Positions 26,795 through 35,690 of a stretch of DNA of 52,629 nt are shown here, one piece after another (within the stretch, counting starts at the first letter, position 1; every line of letters starts with the position of its first letter). Below the pieces are notes generated by a model. It searched no databases. It saw nothing but the letters and a program-made list of their open reading frames with translations, and had not been told where the DNA came from. The position numbers and the translations under genes are program-made. The stretch lies in NCBI RefSeq assembly GCF_000454545.1, contig NZ_CM002139.1, positions 3,780,478 to 3,833,106 on the forward strand. Direction: 5' to 3'. This DNA is from Xanthomonas cassavae CFBP 4642. Its GTDB lineage: Bacteria > Pseudomonadota > Gammaproteobacteria > Xanthomonadales > Xanthomonadaceae.

Positions 26795-28966
26795 TCAGCC
26801 CAGTCGCCGCACTTCGCTGACGCCGGGCAAGGCATCCAGCTTGCCCAGCAGCGCAGACAACTGGTCGTAGTCGCTGACCTTCAGCCGCAGTCGCAGCTGC
26901 GCCCTGCCGGTGTCGCGCACGTTGTCGCTGTTGATCTCCAGCACGTGGGCGTCTTCCTGCGCGATCAGGTTGGTGATGTCCTTGAGCAGCCAGCGCCGGT
27001 CCACCGCACGCACCTGCACATCCACCTCGTAGCCGCTGCCCGCCTTGCCCCACTCCACCGGCAACACGCGCTGCGGGTGGGCGGCGGCCAGCCGCGCCAG
27101 GGCCACGCAGTCGGTGCGGTGCACGGTGATGCCGCGGCCGCGGGTGAGGTAGCCGGCAATCGGCTCGCCGGCCACCGGCTGGCAGCACCGCGCCAGTTGC
27201 ACCAGCAGGTTGCCCACGCCCTGTACGGTGAACTTGGACTTGCCCAGGCCCTCGCGGCGCGCGGTCGGACGCGGCGGCGCAGGCACCGCCGGCTGCGAGG
27301 CGGCGCGCTCGGCCTCCAGCAGCGCACGGCTGATCTGGTTCGGCCCGGTATCGCCCAGCGCCACCTGGATGTAGAGATCGTCCACGCTGTCGGCGTGAAA
27401 CTTGCGCGTCGCCACGCCCAGGTCGGCGTGCTGCAGGCCCAGCCGCTTGAGTTCGCGGTCCAGCAACTCCTTGCCGGCCTGCACATTGCGTGCGCGGTCG
27501 AGCTTGTGGAACCAGGCGCGCACCTTGTCGCGCGAACGCCCGCTGGCCAAGAAGCCGTTGGCGGCCAGCAGCCAGTCGCGGCGCGGGTCCGCTTCCTTGG
27601 CGGTCATGATCTCCACGCGGTCGCCACTGCGCAGCCGGTAGGTCAGCGGCACGATGCGGTCGTTGACCCGCGCGCCGCGGCAGCGGTGCCCCACCATGGT
27701 GTGCACGTGGTAGGCAAAATCCAGCGGGGTGGCACCCTGCGGCAGATCGATGACCTCGCCCTTGGGGGTCAACGCATACACGCGGTCCTCGATCAGCTCG
27801 GCATCCAGCGCGCCGGCCAGTTCGCCATGGTCGCCCTCCTGCACCTGCTCCAGCAGCTGGCGCATCCACAGGATCTTGCGGTCGAAGGCCTTTTCGGCGC
27901 CCTTGCCGCCTTCCTTGTACTTCCAGTGCGCGGCCACGCCGAGCTCGGCCTGGGCATGCATCTCAAAGGTGCGGATCTGGATTTCGATGGTGCGCCCTTC
28001 CGGGCCGACCACCGCGGTGTGCAGCGAGCGATAGTCGTTGGCCTTGGGCCGGGCGATGTAATCGTCGAACTCGCTGGGCACCGGCGTCCACAGCGAATGC
28101 ACCGCACCCAGCGCTGCATAGCAGGCCGCCACGTCGTCCACCATCACCCGCACCGCGCGCACGTCGTACAACTGGTCGAACGACAGGCGTTTTTTCTGCA
28201 TCTTCCGCCAGATGCTGTAGATGTGCTTCGGCCGCCCGCTCACCTCGGCGCGCAGGCCCTGATCGGCCAGCGCGCTCGAGAGGGTGCGCTTGACCGCCTC
28301 GATATAGCGTTCGCGGGCGATGCGGGTCTCGTCCACTTCGCGGGCGATGCGGCGGTAGGTGTCCGGCTCCAGATGCCGGAACGCCAGGTCTTCCAGCTCC
28401 CACTTCACCTGCCAGATGCCCAGCCGGTTGGCCAGCGGCGCATGGATGTCGCGGGTGAGCTGGGCCAGCGCACGGCGCTGCTCTTCGCTGAGGCGGTCGG
28501 CCACGCGCATCCGCGCCAGTTGCCGTGCCAGCAGGATCGGCACCACGCGCAGGTCGTGGATGATGGACAGCAGCAGCCGCCGCAGCCCTTCGCTGTTGCG
28601 CCCGGCCTCGCGCCCGGCATGCAGCGCCCACACCTGATCGGCCGCGTCCAGTCCGTCGAGCAGCCCTTCCACTGCCACCCGGCGTTCGGCCGGCTGCCAG
28701 GGCAGGCCGGCCATCGCAGCGCGTAGTGTCGGCAGGTCGAACAGCAATGCCGCGATCAACGTGGCCTCGTCGGCAGCCAGCAGTGCCAGCGCATCCAGCG
28801 TGTCGCCAAGCAGCGACCACGCCACGCTGTCGGCTAGCGCAGGCGGCGCGTCCTGCCAGGCGCGCGCCAGCGCTTCGCGCAACACGGGGGCAACCGATGC
28901 CAGCGCGGGGCGCTGCAGCACTGCCTGCAGGCGATCAAATGAGGAACTGGTCACAACGGTGGACAC
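26795..28966 (-). CDS. relA: GTP pyrophosphokinase RelA
   Basis: A 723-residue RelA-type (p)ppGpp synthetase that makes the stringent alarmone when ribosomes meet uncharged tRNA. The N-terminal hydrolase domain lacks the HD metal site (reads AALLFDLP instead of the HD motif), as in RelA rather than SpoT. The synthetase has the RelA acidic signature EFDD (about 300) in EFDDYIARPKANDYRSLHT and IEIQIRT. TGS and C-terminal ACT domains follow. The length fits E. coli RelA (744). It lies opposite pqqA across a 316-bp spacer. Confidence 0.95.
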   Translation of the reverse strand: MSTVVTSSSFDRLQAVLQRPALASVAPVLREALARAWQDAPPALADSVAWSLLGDTLDALALLAADEATLIAALLFDLPTLRAAMAGLPWQPAERRVAVEGLLDGLDAADQVWALHAGREAGRNSEGLRRLLLSIIHDLRVVPILLARQLARMRVADRLSEEQRRALAQLTRDIHAPLANRLGIWQVKWELEDLAFRHLEPDTYRRIAREVDETRIARERYIEAVKRTLSSALADQGLRAEVSGRPKHIYSIWRKMQKKRLSFDQLYDVRAVRVMVDDVAACYAALGAVHSLWTPVPSEFDDYIARPKANDYRSLHTAVVGPEGRTIEIQIRTFEMHAQAELGVAAHWKYKEGGKGAEKAFDRKILWMRQLLEQVQEGDHGELAGALDAELIEDRVYALTPKGEVIDLPQGATPLDFAYHVHTMVGHRCRGARVNDRIVPLTYRLRSGDRVEIMTAKEADPRRDWLLAANGFLASGRSRDKVRAWFHKLDRARNVQAGKELLDRELKRLGLQHADLGVATRKFHADSVDDLYIQVALGDTGPNQISRALLEAERAASQPAVPAPPRPTARREGLGKSKFTVQGVGNLLVQLARCCQPVAGEPIAGYLTRGRGITVHRTDCVALARLAAAHPQRVLPVEWGKAGSGYEVDVQVRAVDRRWLLKDITNLIAQEDAHVLEINSDNVRDTGRAQLRLRLKVSDYDQLSALLGKLDALPGVSEVRRLG

Positions 28967-29282
28967 GGCGGCAGGCGATGACTGGGGTCTGCAGCTACGG
29001 TAACGTGCGCGTCACCATCTCCACAACGCGCAATTTCCAGCCTGGCGTTGGCAGCTTATCTGGGCGCACTTATGGTCGATTCACCCGCCAAAGGCTTGAT
29101 TCGCAACCGCTGCGCGCCATGACGCGTGCGATAGCGCACACGCAGCGGTGCACGGAGTGGACTTTTTACGTGCTCTTTACAACTCGGCCAGACCGGCTGC
29201 CTATGCTCCCTGCACGTCATCGCCGCAGTGCGCAGCGACGGCGTTTTCCACCCACTGCTTTCCACCCACTGCGAGGTAGCCG
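28967..29282. other. Divergent promoter region of relA and pqqA
   Basis: This spacer must hold the relA promoter on the - strand and the pqqA promoter on the + strand. A TTTACA (about 29177) lies 20 bp before a TATGCT, but the spacing is long, so no promoter call is made. A short GTGCG/CGCAC inversion lies near 29127-29140. No other gene was seen. Confidence 0.4.
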
Positions 29283-29363
29283 ATGAAGACCTGGAAGAAG
29301 CCTGTCGTTCGTGAAGTGAATTGTGGCGCCGAAATCAACTGCTACGTCTCCGGCGAGTTTTGA
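29283..29363 (+). CDS. pqqA: PQQ precursor peptide PqqA
   Basis: A 26-residue peptide, too short to be found by length filters. It carries the PqqA signature E17-x-x-x-Y21 (EINCY), whose Glu and Tyr are joined by PqqE and become the PQQ skeleton. It also has cysteines C14 and C20 around the motif, which is not part of the family signature. The start MKTWKKPVVREVN is a plain ATG. It opens the pqq operon; pqqB follows 82 bp downstream, separated by a hairpin. Confidence 0.95.
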   Translation: MKTWKKPVVREVNCGAEINCYVSGEF

Positions 29364-29410
29364 TCCGGCCGTTTCTTGGCTCACCTGCTGCCCTTCCCCT
29401 TGGTGCATGA

Positions 29411-29424
29411 CCGGCCGCGGCCGG
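29411..29424 (+). terminator. GC-rich palindrome between pqqA and pqqB
   Basis: CCGGCCGCGGCCGG is a perfect 14-bp palindrome, foldable as a 5-bp stem with a 4-base loop in RNA. It has no T-tract after it, so it may act as a partial terminator or RNA-stability element that lets pqqA be made in excess over the downstream enzymes, as is known in other PQQ operons. Confidence 0.45.
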
Positions 29425-29445
29425 CAGATTAGGTAACAGCTCTCC

Positions 29446-30345
29446 ATGCGCATCATCGTCTTGGGATCGGCGGCCGGCGGTGGGCACCCGCAGTGGAATT
29501 GCCATACCCCCGCAAGCCAGCGGGCGTGGCAACAAGCAGACGGTGCCCAGCGTCGTACCCAGGCCAGCATCGCCGTCAGTGCGGATGGCCAGCGATGGGT
29601 CCTGATCAATGCCTCACCCGATGTTCGGCAACAGCTACTTGCGACGCCTGCGCTCTGGCCGCAGCATGGCCTGCGGCATTCGCCGATCGAGGCGGTGCTG
29701 CTGACCAGCGGCGAGATCGACCATATCGCCGGGCTGCTGTCGATGCGCGAGAGCCAGGCGTTCTCGTTGCATGCCAGCAGCCGCGTGCTGGACCTGCTTG
29801 CGCAGAACCCGATCTTCGACGCCCTCAATCCGCACTACGTGTCGCGGCAGCCATTCACGCTGGACACGCCGTTGTCACTACTGGGACTGCAACTGACGCC
29901 ATTTTCGGTGCCGGGCAAGGTCCCGCTGTTCATGGAATCGCGCAGTGGCGGCGACCTGGCCGGCTCCAATGAAGAGACGTTGGGCCTGACCATCGACGAT
30001 GGCCGCCACCGCGTGCACTACATTCCCGGCTGCGCGGCCATGACCGACGCACTGCGCGAGCGCCTGCGCGGCGCCGAGCTGGTGTTCTTCGACGGCACGC
30101 TGTGGCGCGACGACGAGATGGTGCAGCTGGGCGTCAGCCAGAAAACCGGCCAGCGCATGGGCCATCTCAGCATCGATGGCCCGGAAGGCACCATGGCCGC
30201 ATTCGCCCCGCTCGATGTGGCGCGCAAGATCTTCATCCACATCAACACCACCAATCCCGTGCTCGATCTCCATTCGCCCGAATACGCCAGCGCGCGCGCC
30301 AACGGCTGGGAGATTGCACACGACGGCCTGGAGATCACCCTGTGA
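29446..30345 (+). CDS. pqqB: PQQ biosynthesis protein PqqB
   Basis: A 299-residue metallo-beta-lactamase-fold protein of the PqqB family, thought to hydroxylate the Tyr part of the precursor. It starts MRIIVLGSAAGGGHPQWNCHT, a PqqB hallmark, and ends with the VLDLHSPEYASARANGWEIAHDGLEI tail. The family's degenerate metal ligands fit the usual PqqB layout. Its stop overlaps the GTG of pqqC. Confidence 0.95.
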   Translation: MRIIVLGSAAGGGHPQWNCHTPASQRAWQQADGAQRRTQASIAVSADGQRWVLINASPDVRQQLLATPALWPQHGLRHSPIEAVLLTSGEIDHIAGLLSMRESQAFSLHASSRVLDLLAQNPIFDALNPHYVSRQPFTLDTPLSLLGLQLTPFSVPGKVPLFMESRSGGDLAGSNEETLGLTIDDGRHRVHYIPGCAAMTDALRERLRGAELVFFDGTLWRDDEMVQLGVSQKTGQRMGHLSIDGPEGTMAAFAPLDVARKIFIHINTTNPVLDLHSPEYASARANGWEIAHDGLEITL

Positions 30346-31094
30346 CCGCCCTGCTCACCCCGGACCAACTGGAAGCGGACCTGCGCACCATCGGCGCACG
30401 TCTGTATCACGACCGGCACCCGTTCCATGCGCTGCTGCACGATGGCAAGCTCGATCGCGGCCAGGTGCAGGCCTGGGCGCTCAACCGCTTCGAATATCAA
30501 CGCTGCATTCCCTTGAAGGACGCGGCGATCCTGGCGCGCATGGAAGACCCCGCGCTGCGCCGCATCTGGCGCCAGCGCATCCTCGACCATGACGGCAACA
30601 GCGCCGCCGACGGCGGCATCGCGCGCTGGCTGCATCTGACCGACGCACTGGGCCTGGACCGCCACCTGGTGGAATCCGGACGTGCATTGCTGCCGGGCAC
30701 GCGCTTCGCGGTGCAGGCGTATCTGCAGTTCGTGCGCGAAAAGAGCCTGCTCGAAGCGATTGCCTCGTCGCTCACCGAGTTGTTCGCCCCCAACATCATC
30801 GGCCGGCGCGTGGCCGGCATGCTGAAGCACTACGACTTCGTCTCGCCCGAGGCGCTGGCCTACTTCGAGCATCGCCTGACCGAGGCGCCGCGCGATTCGG
30901 ATTTTGCGCTGGATTACGTCAAGCAACATGCCAACACCGCAGAGAAGCAGGCGCTGGTCAAGGCTGCGCTGCACTTCAAGTGCTCGGTGCTGTGGGCGCA
31001 ACTGGACGCCTTGCACGTGGCCTATGTCTCACCGGGGATCGTCTGGCCGGACGCCTTCGTACCCGACCGCGCTGGCAGCCGGGTCGCCGCGTGA
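30342..31094 (+). CDS. pqqC: Pyrroloquinoline-quinone synthase PqqC
   Basis: A 250-residue PqqC, which performs the last step, an eight-electron oxidation and ring closure. It shows the PqqC core YHDRHPFHALLHDGKL, HDGNS and LVKAALHFKCSVLWAQLDALHVAY with the catalytic His residues. The start is GTG at 30342, overlapping the pqqB stop (GTGA), which explains why an upstream ATG is not used. The family length is about 250. Confidence 0.94.
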   Translation: MTALLTPDQLEADLRTIGARLYHDRHPFHALLHDGKLDRGQVQAWALNRFEYQRCIPLKDAAILARMEDPALRRIWRQRILDHDGNSAADGGIARWLHLTDALGLDRHLVESGRALLPGTRFAVQAYLQFVREKSLLEAIASSLTELFAPNIIGRRVAGMLKHYDFVSPEALAYFEHRLTEAPRDSDFALDYVKQHANTAEKQALVKAALHFKCSVLWAQLDALHVAYVSPGIVWPDAFVPDRAGSRVAA

Positions 31095-31369
31095 GCAACA
31101 TCGGCCGCGACAGCCAGCCGGCCCTGCGCGCAGGCGTGCGCCTGCAATACGACCGTGCACGTGACCAATGGGTGCTGCTCGCACCCGAGCGCGTGGTCGA
31201 ACTGGACGAGATCGCCGTCGTGGTGGCGCAACGTTTCGACGGGATGCGCTCGCTGGCGCAGATTGCGCTGGAGCTGGCGGCGGAATTCGATGCCGACCCT
31301 GCGCAGATCGAGGCGGATGTGATCGAACTCACCGGCACCCTGCATCAAAAGCGTTTGCTGCGACTATGA
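31091..31369 (+). CDS. pqqD: PQQ chaperone PqqD
   Basis: A 92-residue RiPP recognition element that binds PqqA and delivers it to PqqE. The wing-helix core [39 protein letters not shown] is clear. Start GTG 31091 overlaps the pqqC stop (GTGA), and its TGA overlaps the pqqE ATG. Translation of B to E is thus coupled end to end. Confidence 0.93.
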   Translation: MSNIGRDSQPALRAGVRLQYDRARDQWVLLAPERVVELDEIAVVVAQRFDGMRSLAQIALELAAEFDADPAQIEADVIELTGTLHQKRLLRL

Positions 31370-32499
31370 GCAATGCCGTGCCGCCACCGCCGCTGTCCGT
31401 GCTGCTGGAGCTGACCCACCGCTGCCCATTGGCGTGCCCGTACTGCTCCAACCCGATTGCGCTGGCGGCGCTGCGCGAAGAGATGGATACCGAGGGTTGG
31501 CGTTCGCTGCTGCAGCAGGCCGCCGACATGGGCGTGCTGCAAGCGCACTTTTCCGGTGGCGAGCCGATGCTGCGCAAAGATCTGCCCGAGCTGGTGGCGC
31601 ACGCGCGCGCACTTGGCCTGTACAGCAACCTGATCACCTCCGGCGTGGCCGGCGGCGAGCCGATGCTGGACCAGTTGCAGGCCGCCGGGCTGGAGCACGT
31701 GCAGTTGAGCGTGCAGGACGTGGACCCGGCCGGTGCCGATCGCATTGCCGGGTATCGCAACAGCCTGTCCAAGAAGCGCGAATTCGCAGCCGCCGTGCGT
31801 GCGCGCGGCCTGCCACTGACGCTCAACGCGGTGCTGCACCGGCATAACGCCGAACGGGTGCCGCAGATGATTGCGCTGGCGCTGGAATGGCAGGCCGAAC
31901 GCATCGAAGTGGCCCATACCCAGTACTACGGCTGGGGGCTGCGCAACCGTGCTGCACTGATGCCCAGCCGTGAACAATTGATGGGCACGATTGATGCGGT
32001 AGAAACGGCACGCCGCGAACTTGGCGACCGCCTGGCGATCGACTTCGTGACCCCCGACTATTACGCACGCCAGCCCAAGCCCTGCATGGGCGGCTGGGGA
32101 CAGCGCTTCGTCAATATCTCTCCGCGCGGCGACGTGCTGCCCTGCCATGCTGCCGAAACCATCGAGGGCATGCGCTTCGACAATCTGCGCGATCGCACGC
32201 TGGCGCAGATCTGGAACCACGGCGACGCATTCGCGCGTTTCCGGGGCACCGCATGGATGCCCGAGGTGTGCCAGGGCTGCCCCAAACGCGAGATCGACTG
32301 GGGCGGCTGCCGCTGCCAGGCGCTGGCGCTCAGTGGCGATGCCGCCACGCTGGACCCGGTGTGCGAGCGCTCGCCGGCGCATGCGCAGATGCGCGCCACT
32401 GCCGAACACGAAGCTGCCGCGCCTGCACCGGAATTCGTCTACCGCCGCCCGGCGCGTGCCGAACGCGCGCCTTCCACCGCCAACGTCATGCCGGACTAG
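31366..32499 (+). CDS. pqqE: Radical SAM enzyme PqqE
   Basis: A 377-residue radical SAM enzyme that makes the Glu-Tyr carbon-carbon bond in PqqA. The SAM cluster motif is C20-x3-C24-x2-C27 ([14 protein letters not shown]). The SPASM auxiliary cluster cysteines are visible in [30 protein letters not shown] and DPVCERSP. Length fits the family. It starts at the ATG overlapping pqqD. No pqqF peptidase follows, so PqqA cleavage must be done by another protease. Confidence 0.95.
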   Translation: MSNAVPPPPLSVLLELTHRCPLACPYCSNPIALAALREEMDTEGWRSLLQQAADMGVLQAHFSGGEPMLRKDLPELVAHARALGLYSNLITSGVAGGEPMLDQLQAAGLEHVQLSVQDVDPAGADRIAGYRNSLSKKREFAAAVRARGLPLTLNAVLHRHNAERVPQMIALALEWQAERIEVAHTQYYGWGLRNRAALMPSREQLMGTIDAVETARRELGDRLAIDFVTPDYYARQPKPCMGGWGQRFVNISPRGDVLPCHAAETIEGMRFDNLRDRTLAQIWNHGDAFARFRGTAWMPEVCQGCPKREIDWGGCRCQALALSGDAATLDPVCERSPAHAQMRATAEHEAAAPAPEFVYRRPARAERAPSTANVMPD

Positions 32500-32507
32500 C
32501 CGCTACA

Positions 32508-32526
32508 CAACCGCGCCTGCGCGTTG
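32508..32526 (+). terminator. Possible hairpin after pqqE
   Basis: A stem of CAA-CGCG with one bulged base pairs with CGCG-TTG across a short loop, 8 bp after the pqqE stop. No T-tract follows. It is a weak terminator candidate for the pqq operon. Confidence 0.3.
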
Positions 32527-32739
32527 GTACCGCACTCGGATTCTGCGCAGCAGACAGCGACACGGTCACTATCTGGCTCGGCATGACCATCCTGCTGACC
32601 ACTCACCGTGCCTGCTCGTCAAGCGGCTGCGCTGGGCAGGACCCGGCAGCCGCCAGATGGTCTGCCAGCCGCCGGGCATCCGCAGCCGCCTGCCCGCCCA
32701 GCGTCTACACTAGCGGCCTCTCATTGACGGATGGCTCCC

Positions 32740-33252
32740 ATGTCGCTCGCGCGCCGCATTCCACTGCTGGTCTGCCTGACCCTTGCATTGACCGCCACAC
32801 CGGCGCTGGCCCAGCGCGCCGTGCAGGGCGACCTGCAGTCGCAGATGAGCGCCGAGCAGTTCAAGGCCGCCGGCCTGGACAAGCTCACCGCCAGCGAACT
32901 GACCGCGCTCAACGACTGGTTGCAGGGCAAGGTTGCCAAGGAAGCCGCGGTGGTGGTCGAACAGGCCAAGGAAGCCGGTCGTCAGGAGGTCATCGTCAAG
33001 AACCGCGGCTTCTTGGACTTCGGCAGCAAGGAGCCGATCGAAAGCAATCTCGTGGGCGAGTTCAAGGGGTTCTCCAAGGGCCGTATTTATACCCTGGCCA
33101 ACGGTCAGGAGTGGGAACAGACCGATGCGGCCAGCCTGTCGGGCGTGCGCAAGGACGCGCCGAAGGTGAAGATCAAACCCGGCCTGGTCGGCGTGTGGTA
33201 TCTGCAGATCGAGGGCTATAACACCCCAGCCAAGGTGCGGCGGATCAAGTAA
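32740..33252 (+). CDS. Small secreted protein of unknown function
   Basis: A 170-residue protein with a signal peptide (MSLARRIPLLVCLTLALTATPALAQ, cleavage near residue 25). The mature part begins with an amphipathic helical segment (AEQFKAAGLDKLTASELTALNDWLQG) and ends with a beta-rich part (FKGFSKGRIYTLANGQEWEQTD...VWYLQIEG), perhaps a small SH3-like or OB-type fold. I do not recognise the family. An ACGGA-like site lies 8 bases upstream of ATG 32740; an alternative ATG at 32731 adds three residues. Confidence 0.7.
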   Translation: MSLARRIPLLVCLTLALTATPALAQRAVQGDLQSQMSAEQFKAAGLDKLTASELTALNDWLQGKVAKEAAVVVEQAKEAGRQEVIVKNRGFLDFGSKEPIESNLVGEFKGFSKGRIYTLANGQEWEQTDAASLSGVRKDAPKVKIKPGLVGVWYLQIEGYNTPAKVRRIK

Positions 33253-33780
33253 GCGCCGCTGACCATACGACTGCGCGGCCGTCAGGCAGGCGCGGCGGCC
33301 GCCCGGAATCGGCGTGTACCGCACTCGTACACTCCGGTTCTAAGTGTACCCTCCATACCACCTGACGATTGCTCGCTAGGTTCCGTTGGCCGCTCTCAGG
33401 CGCATGGTGACGCCGCCGCCCGCTGGCCATACAGGAGGCTTGGCGCGCCAGCGCGCCGACCTCGGTCACGACCACGCCAGCCATCGCCACCGCGATATGC
33501 GCGCCGGTGCTGCTGGCGTGCACTATCAACCGAAAGATCAAGACCACCGGCAGACGGCATAACCGGCGCCTGCGCACATCGGATGCGCCATCGCGGTCGC
33601 ACTCTGTGCATTTGATTGGTGGTGGCTTCGCGTGCGCCGCCACCATGCAGCCCTCGATCACCGGGGCATGCACGCCTCTGCCAGACTTCAGCACAGCCGT
33701 CCGTTGCCCTGCCGCACACCTCTGGTGGCTGCCTGCCTGCTGACAATCGCAGCGCCCTACGCTGTATTCGGAGAACGCCG
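33253..33780. other. Gene-poor spacer with a chemoreceptor-like relic
   Basis: No intact gene is seen. On the - strand, about 33435-33525 looks like a decayed chemoreceptor segment, described separately. The rest contains only short frames without ribosome sites. Confidence 0.5.
33435..33525 (-). pseudogene. Possible decayed methyl-accepting chemotaxis fragment
   Basis: One frame reads VHASSTGAH...VVVTEVGALARQAS, which lines up with the chemoreceptor tip [28 protein letters not shown] with a small insertion. The DNA around GTGGTCGTGACCGAGGTC also matches the typical Xanthomonas coding sequence for this motif. It lacks upstream or downstream domains. The match is short, so this stays tentative. 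Confidence 0.35.
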
Positions 33781-35268
33781 ATGCCCCTGACGACACGTTG
33801 TGCCCTCGCACTGCTGCTGTTCACTACCGGATCGGCGCTGGCCGACACCGCTGCCGAGCAATGCACGCGACCGGAGGTCGGATTCGACCAGGCGCTGGTC
33901 TGCTATCACGACGCAGTGGAGCGACAGCCGCTGGTGTATGCCCGCGTTGCCACCAGCACGTTGAACGGGGTGGAGCGGCGCGACTATCTGTTGACCTCGC
34001 AGACCTGGTCGCCCGAATCGCTGGTCACCCCGGCCGTGTGGCAGCACGCTGTGGCGATCTACGTGCCTGCCGATGCGCTACCCACCCGCGCCGTGCTGCT
34101 GTCCACCAATGGCCTCCGCAATGCGGCTGCGGGCAGCGCGGCGCAACCGGCCAGCGAGCTGCAACCCGACGCGCTGGCTGCCCTGGCGCAGCGCAGCCGC
34201 ACCGTGGTGATCGCGCTGAGCGACATTCCCAATCAGGCGCTGACCTATCGAGGAGACGACACGCCACGCCGCGAGGATGACAGTGTTGCCTATACCTGGT
34301 CGCAGTTCCTGCAAGCGCCGCAGCAGCGCAAGACCCTGCTGCTGCATGTACCGATGGCGGCGGCGATCGCACGCACCATGTCGCTGGCCGAGCGCGAGCT
34401 GGCGCCGCTGCGGATCCATCGTTTCATTCTCACCGGTGCCTCCAAGCGCGGCTGGGCGAGCTGGCATGCCACCATCGCCGACCGACGCGTGGAGGCGGTG
34501 GTGCCGTTGGTGATCGACATCCTCAACATGCCGGCCGTGCTGAACCATATGTACCGGACCTATGGCGGCAATTGGCCGATCGCATTCGCCCCCTACGCCA
34601 GGCAGGGAATCACCGCGCAGCTGCAGACGCCGGAGTTCGCGCAGCTGGTGCAGGTGCAGGATCCGCTCAGCTACCTGCGCACGCCGTACCGCAAGCGCCT
34701 GTCGGTGCCCAAGTACATCGTCAACGCCAGTGGCGACGATTTCTTCCTGCCAGATAACACGCGGTTCTTTTACGACGCATTGCCTGGCAGCAAGGCCCTG
34801 CGCATGGTGCCCAACAGCGCGCATAACGGCATCCGCGCATCGGTGGTCGACAGCCTGGTGCCCTTTGTCACGCGCTTGCAGCAGCGGCGCGCGCTCCCGC
34901 AGCTCAGCGATGCACTGCAGGCAGGAACGGCGCCAAGGATCCGCCTGCGCTCCTCCGAGCGCCCTACCCAACTGCGGCTCTGGAGTGCCAGCAATCCCCA
35001 GGCGCGCGATTTCCGCTATGCCTGCGGCATCCGTTACAGCGCGACCCCGCTGCCGCTACCACGCGGCCGAAAGGTGGCGGTGCCGGTACAGGTTCCGGCA
35101 GCTGGCTGGAGCGCGTACTTCGTCGAAGCCACCTACGCCGATGGCTTCGTCGCCACCAGCCAGACCTATGTGCTTGGTCAGCAGCATTACCCGACCCAGG
35201 CACCGCCCCCCGACAACGCCGCCTGCAGCACGCTACCGGGCGTTGCCAGCCGTGCCGCAGCAGGCTGA
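33781..35268 (+). CDS. PhoPQ-activated pathogenicity-related (PqaA-like) protein
   Basis: A 495-residue secreted alpha/beta-hydrolase-like protein of the PqaA/PhoPQ-related family. A signal peptide covers residues 1-21 (LLLFTTGSALA). The nucleophile elbow is GASKRGW (S221), with candidate acid residue in NASGDDFFLPDN and His in PNSAHNG. Salmonella PqaA is PhoPQ-regulated and affects resistance to antimicrobial peptides; the Xanthomonas role is inferred by family only. The ATG at 33781 gives a proper signal peptide. Confidence 0.8.
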   Translation: MPLTTRCALALLLFTTGSALADTAAEQCTRPEVGFDQALVCYHDAVERQPLVYARVATSTLNGVERRDYLLTSQTWSPESLVTPAVWQHAVAIYVPADALPTRAVLLSTNGLRNAAAGSAAQPASELQPDALAALAQRSRTVVIALSDIPNQALTYRGDDTPRREDDSVAYTWSQFLQAPQQRKTLLLHVPMAAAIARTMSLAERELAPLRIHRFILTGASKRGWASWHATIADRRVEAVVPLVIDILNMPAVLNHMYRTYGGNWPIAFAPYARQGITAQLQTPEFAQLVQVQDPLSYLRTPYRKRLSVPKYIVNASGDDFFLPDNTRFFYDALPGSKALRMVPNSAHNGIRASVVDSLVPFVTRLQQRRALPQLSDALQAGTAPRIRLRSSERPTQLRLWSASNPQARDFRYACGIRYSATPLPLPRGRKVAVPVQVPAAGWSAYFVEATYADGFVATSQTYVLGQQHYPTQAPPPDNAACSTLPGVASRAAAG

Positions 35269-35690
35269 AAAGCGGAACGCGCCGTGCGCTGACGCGACGA
35301 CAGACGCGCCGCGCCTTCCGGCGCGTAAGCGCGATCGTTGTCCCTAGTATGTAGGGCATGTCTACACCTTGGTCATCGAGCACTACCGCCCGCCTGCGGA
35401 CATAGCCCCGACGACAGCGCGGCCACCACTGCTTCGGGCTTGAGTCTGCCAGCCAGCTGACTCGCCGATGCGCAGCATCGCACCCATGGGCAATCCACCA
35501 ACTCGACGATGTTGACCGGCCTGCGCAACGAAGTCCGCACACAACCGGGCAACAGGGCTGATCTTGCACTTGAGTCCGCCGGCAAGATCGATCCAACCCG
35601 ACTGGACCATTGACATCGTTGTCACCAACTCCTACACAGGCCCCTACTCACTGACGGCACGGGCCGATCAGATGGATCAAAGGACAGCAT
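35269..35690. other. Intergenic region before glk
   Basis: This region holds a hairpin after the PqaA-like gene and an inversion CCCTAGTATGTAGGG at about 35344-35358. A - strand frame (about 35383-35628) has no recognisable domain or ribosome site. A ribosome site AAAGGA (35679-35684) precedes glk. Confidence 0.4.
35304..35326 (+). terminator. Hairpin after the PqaA-like gene
   Basis: ACGCGCC (35304-35310) and GGCGCGT (35320-35326) form a perfect 7-bp stem with a 9-base loop, 36 bp after the stop. There is no T-tract, so it may be a weak or Rho-assisted terminator. Confidence 0.45.

Noticed and set aside
35383..35628. An 81-codon frame on the - strand before glk
   Set aside because: No recognisable family and no ribosome site; may be decayed sequence but not supportable.
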